From: RGIG6353 sp045531285
GTDB lineage: Bacteria; Bacillota; Clostridia; Oscillospirales; SIG627
Length of the DNA stretch: 18,812 nt
Direction: 5' to 3'
NCBI GenBank assembly: GCA_045531285.1
Contig: JAZSDT010000021.1
Location: 1-18,812 of the forward strand
The position numbers were made by a program, and so were the translations under genes. Shown here one piece after another: positions 13,475-18,812 of the stretch; position 1 is the first letter of the stretch; each line of letters begins with the position of its first letter. The notes under the pieces are model-generated. The model was not told the DNA's origin. It ran no database searches and saw nothing but the letters and a program-made list of their open reading frames with translations.

Positions 13475-14002
13475 TCAAGTAATGGACTTTTTGAAATAGA
13501 CGGTATCTATTCCCCTTCCTCTATCATCCTTCAAAACACAAAACGTCTCGAATTCAAATTTTGAAAGGATCTTAATATGTGCCATATTGGTTGACCACGT
13601 TCTTGTGAAAATGTTTGAGCCTTCGTATTTTTTAAATAAAGCCTCATACATCTTTTGTGTAAGACCTTTTCCACGTCCGTTAGCACTTACAAGAACAGTG
13701 GATATGTAAATATTTGGGAACTCTTCTGCTGTTATCCTGTCGTTTTCATAGTTTTCCCTGAATGACACGAAAGCAACCAGCTCACCGTTTTCAACGGCTA
13801 TCAATAACCTTTGTTTTTTTAATTCCTCAAAATATGAACCTATGCCGTCCCCAACCTTTTGGTTAAACGAAAAATCGGTTTGTGTAGTTGAAACGCGAGA
13901 TGACAGCGGAGGAACAAACTCACCGTCGCTTTCAACAAGCATATTCCAAATATCCCCGGCATATTTATTAAATTCCATATCTTTTAAAAGTTTTATTTCC
14001 AT
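13475..14002 (-). CDS. GNAT-family N-acetyltransferase
   Basis: The 175-residue acyl-CoA-dependent acetyltransferase has a beta strand pair RLLIAVENGELVAFVSFREN (about 65-84), then ISTVLVSANGRGKGLTQKMY (99-118) with the acetyl-CoA pyrophosphate loop NGRGKG, and a C-terminal segment IKILSKFEFETFCVLKDDRG. Substrate cannot be told. The ATG at 14002 has AGGAG 8 bases upstream. It is a single gene with its own promoter, convergent with the AraC gene and divergent from the Gfo/Idh-GNAT fusion gene. Confidence 0.85.
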   Translation of the reverse strand: MEIKLLKDMEFNKYAGDIWNMLVESDGEFVPPLSSRVSTTQTDFSFNQKVGDGIGSYFEELKKQRLLIAVENGELVAFVSFRENYENDRITAEEFPNIYISTVLVSANGRGKGLTQKMYEALFKKYEGSNIFTRTWSTNMAHIKILSKFEFETFCVLKDDRGRGIDTVYFKKSIT

Positions 14003-14013
14003 AACAATTTCTC

Positions 14014-14057
14014 CTATCCTATAGGGATAGTATAAAGACCTATTGACAAAAAGTCAA
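14014..14057 (-). promoter_or_regulatory. Promoter of the GNAT gene with a palindrome at the start site
   Basis: On the minus strand TTGACT (14057-14052), a 17-base spacer and TATACT (14034-14029). The inverted repeat CTATCC-tatag-GGATAG (14014-14030) covers the edge of the -10 box, the start site and part of the ribosome site. It may be an operator or an RNA hairpin. Confidence 0.5.
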
Positions 14058-14098
14058 CCAAATCTAACCATTTTAAATAAAAGTATAGAATATATCCA

Positions 14099-14127
14099 TT
14101 GAAACTGTTTTTTTATATTGATATAAT
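14099..14127 (+). promoter_or_regulatory. Sigma-A promoter of the Gfo/Idh-GNAT gene
   Basis: TTGAAA (14099-14104), a 17-base spacer and TATAAT (14122-14127). The TTG at 14099 is the -35 box, which excludes it as a start codon. Confidence 0.7.
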
Positions 14128-14152
14128 AAAATCAGAAATGGGGTGTAAGCTT

Positions 14153-15991
14153 ATGAAAAAAGTAAGAATCGGTGTTTTGGGTGCATATCGCGGTACAAGT
14201 ATGATAAACTACTGTAAAAGAAGTGATAACGCCGAGGTTGTTGCGATTTGCGACAAGCTTCCCGAAGCGCTTGAAGCACAACGCAAAAATGCGAAAGGAC
14301 TTAATATTACATTTTACGATAATTTTGAAGAGTTCATTATGCACGATATGGATGCCGTTGTATTGGCAAACTATGCAAACGAGCACGCTCCGTTTGCTAT
14401 AAAGGCTATGAAGCGCGGTCTCCACGTTTTCTCGGAAGTATTGCCCTGTCAGAATATGAAGGAAGCAGTCCGGCTTATTGAAACCGTTGAAGAAACAGGA
14501 AAGATATATGCTTATGGAGAAAACTACTGTTATATGCCCGCTCCTCACGAAATGAAAAAGCTGTACCGACAAGGTAAAATCGGCGAATTTGAATACGGCG
14601 AGTGTGAATACGTACACAACTGTGAACCTATATGGCACAGTATTACCTACGGAGAAAGAGACCACTGGAGAAACAATATGTACTCTACCTTCTATTGCAC
14701 TCATTCTCTTGGGCCTATCATTCATATGACAGGACTCAAGCCTATCAGAGTTGTGGGATTTGAAGGTATCAATAACGAGAGAAACCTGAGAACAGGTGCC
14801 AAAGGCGGTCAGTTTGGAATCGAAATGGTAACTCTCGAAAACGGTGGAATTATAAAAAGTGTTCACGGAAATTTGTACAAGGATTCCATATGGTATTCCG
14901 TTTATGGCTCAAAGGGCAGAATGGAATGCGGCAGAGAGGATGCCAAGGATGGACACATACATAAAATTTACGTCAATGCCGACGAATATTCCGGAGAATA
15001 CGGCGAAGAAAAGCTTGAAAGCTATGAGCCTGTAAATGAAATAGGTGCCGACGTCAAGGGATTTGGACATGGCGGCTCAGATTTTTATTCTATGTATCAT
15101 TTTGTTGAGAAAATTCTTGGCAAGAAGGATGCCGACACCATCGACGTATACGAGGCGTTAGATATGTTTCTCCCCGGTATGTTTGCATATCGCTCCATAT
15201 TAAACGGCGGTATCCCTATGGATATACCAAATCTTCGCGATAAAGCAGAACGTGATAAATGGAGAACCAACACTGCCTGTACCGATCCAAAGGTAGCTGG
15301 AAATATGCTGCTGCCAACCTTCTCAAAGGGTACTCCCGACATAAATGACAGCGTATATGAGCGTATGAAAAAGCTTTGGGATGATGAGTGTGAAAACGGC
15401 GGTGGTAATTATCGAAGTGCCGCATTCAGTCAAGGCAGTAAAAAGCACGAAGCAGAGCCAAAGCAACTGATTATGAGATGGAAAAACGATAAAAACGAAT
15501 GCGTTGCTCCACTCTTCCCCAAGGGAGTGTCGTTGGTAAATTATCCTAACCTTGCAAACGCCATGAACGAATGGCTTGATATCGTCAGATTTATGGGTCA
15601 AGAAGAAGCGCCGGCAAAGGATGAGGCATATTACAAAGCAGCTATGACCGATATGCCCTGGTACAGTGAGGATAACTGCTTTTTCCTGACAGTAGACGGT
15701 GTTCCCGCGGCAACAATAACCGTAATTTGCAACCGCGACAAAAAAGAAGGTTATATTCATATGGTAGCATGCAAGCCAAGCTTCAGAGGAAAAGGTCTTG
15801 GACATCTGTTAAACGATGTTGCAGTATATACCCTCAAAAAAGAAGGAATGGAAACCGCATATCTAACAACCGACGATTGGAGAATCCCCGCAATAAAGAC
15901 GTATCTGAAAGCAGGCTTATATCCCGACGTTGACAGCGAGCCCGATTTCGCCCAACGTTGGAAAAAAATAATGAAATCGATACAAAACTAA
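14153..15991 (+). CDS. Gfo/Idh/MocA-family oxidoreductase fused to a C-terminal GNAT acetyltransferase
   Basis: In this 612-residue protein, residues 1-125 are a Rossmann NAD(P) domain (VRIGVLGAYRG with G7, G10 and G14; VVAICD; SEVLPC in place of the usual EKP). Residues about 126-365 are the C-terminal Gfo/Idh beta-sheet domain (YGENYCYMP, YCTHSLGPIIHMTG with its conserved histidine, KSVHGNLYKDS). After a linker with LPTFSKGTPDINDSVYERMK, residues about 440-612 are a GNAT domain with the acetyl-CoA loop PSFRGKGLGHLLND (542-555) and YLTTDDWRIPAIKTYLKAGL. The ATG at 14153 has GGGGTG 7 bases upstream and fits the family N-terminus. Ordinary Gfo/Idh proteins are about 330-450 residues. A joined sugar oxidation and acetylation role is inferred. 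The stop codon abuts repeat R3. Confidence 0.9.
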   Translation: MKKVRIGVLGAYRGTSMINYCKRSDNAEVVAICDKLPEALEAQRKNAKGLNITFYDNFEEFIMHDMDAVVLANYANEHAPFAIKAMKRGLHVFSEVLPCQNMKEAVRLIETVEETGKIYAYGENYCYMPAPHEMKKLYRQGKIGEFEYGECEYVHNCEPIWHSITYGERDHWRNNMYSTFYCTHSLGPIIHMTGLKPIRVVGFEGINNERNLRTGAKGGQFGIEMVTLENGGIIKSVHGNLYKDSIWYSVYGSKGRMECGREDAKDGHIHKIYVNADEYSGEYGEEKLESYEPVNEIGADVKGFGHGGSDFYSMYHFVEKILGKKDADTIDVYEALDMFLPGMFAYRSILNGGIPMDIPNLRDKAERDKWRTNTACTDPKVAGNMLLPTFSKGTPDINDSVYERMKKLWDDECENGGGNYRSAAFSQGSKKHEAEPKQLIMRWKNDKNECVAPLFPKGVSLVNYPNLANAMNEWLDIVRFMGQEEAPAKDEAYYKAAMTDMPWYSEDNCFFLTVDGVPAATITVICNRDKKEGYIHMVACKPSFRGKGLGHLLNDVAVYTLKKEGMETAYLTTDDWRIPAIKTYLKAGLYPDVDSEPDFAQRWKKIMKSIQN

Positions 15992-16031
15992 AAAGCGGAG
16001 AGCCTCCGCTGGCAATTCTCGCCTATCTTAA
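15990..16031 (+). repeat. Modular repeat locus R3 (single partial Y module)
   Basis: This locus holds the A-run, hairpin 15994-16010 (7-bp stem, AGC loop) and CTCGCCTATCTTAA of module Y, with no X and no TTTGAGTATATCCC part. It starts directly at the stop codon (15989-15991) of the fusion gene and ends where a 5'-truncated metallopeptidase gene begins. The stem matches the R4 version (AG/CT inner pairs). Confidence 0.75.
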
Positions 16032-16710
16032 TTATCGTGCTTATGTAAATAACTACTATGACAACGGTTTTCTTGTCTACCATGGACTTTCATCTACTGA
16101 AGCAAAATCCCTTATCAAAGAGCATTTTGAGAATGTTTCCTCTGTTTATTTCAATTTGTTAGGGTTGAATTTGTTGTATGACTCTTCTAATAACAAAAAA
16201 GCAGTATACTATGAGTCACCTATTGATGAATGTAAAGGGACGGTAACCACTTCCAACATAAATACATTGTGTACTCATTCAACCCCTTGCACTGACAGGG
16301 GAAATGTCATTACGGCTTTCAATCCCGATAGTGGCAATAACCTTACAACAAACATATATTGGACGGGACACCGCATAAAATCTACGGCAACCAATGGTAC
16401 AACAGATTACAATCGAAGTTGCTCTTATTATACAAGAATTTATATGTTAAATCGTACACTTTCAAACTTGTCTGCGGTTTTATTACACGAGATTAATCAT
16501 CAATATGATGCAGTAGATCATTATCACGAATTGGCTGACATAAATGATAGCACATCATGTAAATTTAAAGAGATTTGTTCCGATTGCGGAGAAAAGCCTC
16601 GTCCTAGTTCGTGTATTATGAACAGTACGTCTATAGACATAACTTCATCTTCTGCAATCTGTAATCTCTGTAAATCTGAAATTCTTATACATTTAGAAAA
16701 TCATCATTGA
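16032..16710 (+). pseudogene. 5'-truncated secreted-type zinc metallopeptidase (HExxH)
   Basis: The frame has no credible start: reading back it passes through repeat R3 into the previous gene, reaching only a TTG with no ribosome site at 15958. The remaining ~226 residues look like a real protein. A zinc site HEINHQYDAVDHYHE starts at 16486 with the gluzincin/metzincin-type HExxH, then a downstream His/Glu-rich stretch. About ten cysteines suggest disulfides in an exported enzyme or an extra metal site. The expected signal peptide and N-terminus are missing, and repeat R3 sits exactly at the break, so a deletion or rearrangement ending in the repeat is likely. The downstream lipoprotein gene starts 31 bases later. 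If translation re-initiates internally it could still be made, but no good site was found. Confidence 0.65.
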
Positions 16711-16741
16711 TAGAATTAACATTTTACATTGGAGGTCTATA

Positions 16742-17524
16742 ATGCGAAAATTGAACTTTTTTCTTGTCATATTATTAGTAACAATATCTTGCCTTACATC
16801 ATGCACAGATTTTTCGAATAAGACTATAGAAAAAAAACTATATAACGACACCCCGAAATCAGTTGACTCACAAGCTGTCTTCGAAGAACCACCAACCACC
16901 ACTACGGCACGTTACGCATCTGTTGAGGAACTTACATTGGCAGTTGGTAATTGGTTTTCTGAAAAAAAATCAGAATCAATTACTTCAAACTTAGATGAAA
17001 AAACAGCAAATACATTAAAAAAATTTATAGAAAAACGGGTTGAAGACAATTCTCTTCTTATTCCAATGTTTGACGAAGAAAGCATAGTTCTTCGCGATGA
17101 AGAAGGATATTCTAACATTACATTATTTCCCTCAGAGTTATATGGACAACCGTGGATTTGGTATCATTGCCGAGTTGATGATACAGATTTAATAGTTAAA
17201 ATGATGTATATTGATGATGAAACAATATTATCGGGAGTGAATTCTAAAGGGGTTTCGCAAGTAATTGCAGAAATATCTCCAACGGCTCCCAATATTGATA
17301 ACATTGAAAAATATACGAACTACGAATCTATAACATTATCAAATGTAGAATTTAAAGACTTCACTACAGAGGTCATGACTATGCTTGTAAAGAATGATTC
17401 TAGAATTTTTTATGCATTCATATATGAAAATGTTCTCGTTAATATTCAATCCGCCTCTGATCTTTTGTCCAAAGACATCTTTTCTAAAATATCATTTGAC
17501 GAAATTGAGTTCCAACACAAATAA
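16742..17524 (+). CDS. Lipoprotein of unknown function
   Basis: The 260-residue protein has a lipoprotein signal (hydrophobic 5-17, lipobox LTSC with Cys21), so it is expected on the outer membrane face. A short Thr-rich linker (PPTTTTARYA, about 50-59) precedes a folded region with alternating strands, including SEELTLA-like helix VEELTLAVGNWFSEKK and GQPWIWYHCRVDD. No enzyme motif was recognised. The ribosome site GGAGGT lies 7 bases before the ATG at 16742. It follows the truncated metallopeptidase gene by 31 bases and was probably co-transcribed with it, perhaps as a partner or inhibitor; this is speculative. A weak AT-rich inverted repeat (17534-17541 and 17547-17554) follows the stop but lacks a T-run. 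Confidence 0.8.
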   Translation: MRKLNFFLVILLVTISCLTSCTDFSNKTIEKKLYNDTPKSVDSQAVFEEPPTTTTARYASVEELTLAVGNWFSEKKSESITSNLDEKTANTLKKFIEKRVEDNSLLIPMFDEESIVLRDEEGYSNITLFPSELYGQPWIWYHCRVDDTDLIVKMMYIDDETILSGVNSKGVSQVIAEISPTAPNIDNIEKYTNYESITLSNVEFKDFTTEVMTMLVKNDSRIFYAFIYENVLVNIQSASDLLSKDIFSKISFDEIEFQHK

Positions 17525-17576
17525 TCTGTTAACATTTTGATGGTGTATCAAAATTTAAAAACTCAACACAATATAC

Positions 17577-17872
17577 AAGATTACCTATCCGGAGGGCTAC
17601 AAACTCGCCGAGGCGGTATGATTGTACTTTAGGTATACAAGGGAGTAATGCAGGCAAGAGCGATTCGCCTTATGGCATCAAAACTGGCGGCTGCTACTCT
17701 TGTTGAGGGTAACTTCTCGGATGAAGGCTTGGCGGCAATGAGTGACTGTACCGATATGACATCACAGCTCGCAAGAGAGCTTACAAAGGGCATTCGTGAC
17801 GAGGTTGAGGATGTTGGTGCTATGTTTAAGAAAATGGCTATTATCAAGGATACAAGCGAGCCTAACCTTTGA
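17577..17872 (+). pseudogene. Decayed or 3'-terminal gene fragment, unrecognised
   Basis: One frame reads KITYPEGYKLAEAV and then a TGA (17619-17621). Another takes over at 17633 and reads VYKGVMQARAIRLMASKLAA and on to a stop at 17870-17872. The second part (80 codons) has good coding character (GAG, AAG, GGC and GCT codons) and a higher GC content than its neighbours. The two pieces probably belonged to one gene broken by a frameshift. The ATG at 17648 has AAGGGAG only 2 bases away, too close for normal initiation. The last residues PNL and the stop codon come from repeat R4. I do not recognise the family. It could be a remnant from another part of the chromosome carried with the repeat. 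Confidence 0.45.
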
Positions 17873-17995
17873 GTATATCCCTACAACATAAAACGGCGAG
17901 GTTGGTTTAATGCAATTTACCAGTATAAAAAAGCGGAGAGCCTCCGCCGGTAATTCTCGCATATCTTAACCTTTGAGTATATCCCAACAAAATAA
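17862..17995 (+). repeat. Modular repeat locus R4 (partial Y-X-Y, plus orientation)
   Basis: TAACCTTTGAGTATATCCC occurs twice, 104 bp apart (from 17863 and 17967). Between them lie module X (17888-17926) and a Y hairpin at 17932-17948. The stem has lost its outermost pair (A with C) but is otherwise intact. On the minus strand it is followed by a T-run, so it would stop readthrough from the deacetylase. The left end overlaps the stop codon of the gene fragment. Confidence 0.85.
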
Positions 17996-18023
17996 AACAG
18001 CGAGGTGTTATCATCTCGCTGTT
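17996..18023 (-). terminator. Intrinsic terminator of the polysaccharide deacetylase gene
   Basis: AACAGCGAG (17996-18004) pairs perfectly with CTCGCTGTT (18015-18023) around a 10-base loop. On the minus strand it is followed by TTATTTTG. It lies 7 bases after the stop codon. Confidence 0.7.
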
Positions 18024-18030
18024 ATTTGGT

Positions 18031-18735
18031 TCACAGTAGAACCTCCTTATTCGTGCCGTAAAAAATATCGTCTTTATTGCTGATAAGCTTGAAGAACTCT
18101 TCTAACTTAGCCAAATAGTCTGCACCGAAATCCATTTCAAACGAATGTCCCCAAATATAAAATATCTTCGGTGTGTCGGGCGTAAGCTCGATAAACTTTT
18201 TTCCCAATCCCATCATTCCTTCAAAATCAAGATGAAATGCTGTCGGGTTAAAGCGATAAAGATTTTCCTGTAAATCAAAACTGTTAGTTGACGTAATGGT
18301 ACGGCTATACTTGATACCGGTTTCTTCTCTTATGATACCTGCAACGCGGTCATCGTTATTTACCCCACCGCCGGGATATGCCATACCGACAACCTCATAT
18401 CCTGCAAGCTCTGATAAATTCAGTCGATCCGTTTCGACTTGACGGATCACCTCAGCATCATCACACTGAGTAAGATTAGGATGCGTTAACGTATGTACGG
18501 CAATTTCATGCCCCTCATAAACACTTTTTACGTCTTCTGGGTATATTTTGTAGTGACATATACGCTGATTATTCCTAATAAGTATGCGGTTTTGTGACAA
18601 GAGCTCCGAATTCAAATTAAAAGTGCCTTTTAAACCATACTTATTCAATAATTCAATTAATCTTATATCTTGCGTTACACCGTCATCGTAACTGAAAGTT
18701 ATGGCTTTCTTCTTTGTTTGGTCAAAAAAGCGCAT
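18031..18735 (-). CDS. Polysaccharide deacetylase (NodB/CE4) family protein
   Basis: The 234-residue protein of the NodB-homology family removes acetyl or similar groups from amino sugars using a metal. Motif 1 is SYDDGVTQD (D17, D18), motif 2 is HTLTH (metal ligands H81, H85), motif 3-like MAYPGGG is at 118-124, and the late motif WGHSFEM carries the conserved histidine. No signal peptide or membrane anchor is present, so it acts in the cytosol or is a short cytosolic branch of the family. The ATG at 18735 has AGGGGTG 5 bases upstream. It is a single gene with its own promoter and terminator. Confidence 0.9.
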   Translation of the reverse strand: MRFFDQTKKKAITFSYDDGVTQDIRLIELLNKYGLKGTFNLNSELLSQNRILIRNNQRICHYKIYPEDVKSVYEGHEIAVHTLTHPNLTQCDDAEVIRQVETDRLNLSELAGYEVVGMAYPGGGVNNDDRVAGIIREETGIKYSRTITSTNSFDLQENLYRFNPTAFHLDFEGMMGLGKKFIELTPDTPKIFYIWGHSFEMDFGADYLAKLEEFFKLISNKDDIFYGTNKEVLL

Positions 18736-18754
18736 ATCATCACCCCTTTTATTT

Positions 18755-18783
18755 ATCTTATCACGGTAAAATCAAAATGTCAA
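18755..18783 (-). promoter_or_regulatory. Sigma-A promoter of the deacetylase gene
   Basis: On the minus strand TTGACA (18783-18778), a 17-base spacer and TAAGAT (18760-18755). Confidence 0.65.
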
Positions 18784-18812
18784 TCCCATTCGGACTGCAA
18801 ATTCTTTGTACA

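Larger units (their letters stand above)
17525..18030. other. 505-base stretch without an intact gene
   Basis: In order it holds a weak AT-rich hairpin (17534-17554), the gene fragment 17577-17872, repeat R4 (17862-17995) and the deacetylase terminator (17996-18023). Nothing else was recognised. Confidence 0.7.

Noticed and set aside
14132..14866. Long minus-strand frame opposite the Gfo/Idh gene
   Set aside because: Shadow of a strong coding frame with recognised domains; no initiation signals.
15958..16031. TTG at 15958 as start of the metallopeptidase
   Set aside because: No ribosome site, it overlaps the previous gene by 34 bases, and the first ~25 residues are encoded by the previous gene's end and repeat R3.
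17534..17554. Terminator after the lipoprotein gene
   Set aside because: The 8-bp inverted repeat is AT-rich and is followed by TTAAAA, not a T-run; evidence too weak for a terminator call.

Overview
The window looks like a chromosome segment of a low-GC Firmicute, most likely an anaerobic gut-type Clostridia. Support comes from sigma-A promoters with 17-bp spacers, strong AGGAGG-type ribosome sites, ferredoxin-rich corrinoid-type proteins, AraC and DeoR regulators next to sugar enzymes, and an IS3-family (IS150-like) element. No rRNA, tRNA, CRISPR array, riboswitch or prophage was seen. Species assignment is not possible from the sequence alone.

Layout. 1-141 is the transposase-proximal end of an IS3-family copy cut by the window edge. 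156-2239 (minus) is a two-gene operon of paralogous QueG/RdhA-like iron-sulfur proteins, divergent from an AraC regulator (2403-3197). 3234-3423 is a modular repeat that supplies the stop codon of an EamA transporter (3377-4276, minus). A lipoprotein amidase (4403-5119, plus) faces hisS (5305-6657, minus), with a second repeat between them. A phosphomannomutase-like HAD enzyme (6772-7485, minus) is divergent from a DeoR regulator (7629-8330). A complete 1328-bp IS3-family element (8415-9742) sits in the loop of the former shared terminator between deoR and the next operon.

9763-12551 (minus) is a three-gene carbohydrate operon: GldA-like dehydrogenase, KDPG/KHG-type aldolase and SGNH esterase. 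It is divergent from a second AraC regulator (12654-13463). Then come a GNAT acetyltransferase (13475-14002, minus), an unusual Gfo/Idh-GNAT fusion (14153-15991, plus), a 5'-truncated secreted-type metallopeptidase followed by a lipoprotein (16032-17524), a 505-base stretch without an intact gene (a gene remnant plus another repeat), and a NodB-type polysaccharide deacetylase (18031-18735, minus).

Three structural signals stand out. (1) A ~104-106 bp modular repeat occurs at five loci. Its 7-bp stem/3-nt loop terminator shows compensatory base changes between copies, and every locus reads in the same direction as a gene whose stop codon it abuts. (2) Both IS copies carry a conserved hairpin that would hide the transposase ribosome site in readthrough RNA, with the IS promoter placed so that its own transcripts lack half of the stem. 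Both copies sit immediately downstream of, and co-directional with, a host operon. (3) The complete IS has split a 20-bp-arm palindromic terminator exactly at its loop, with an AAA target duplication.
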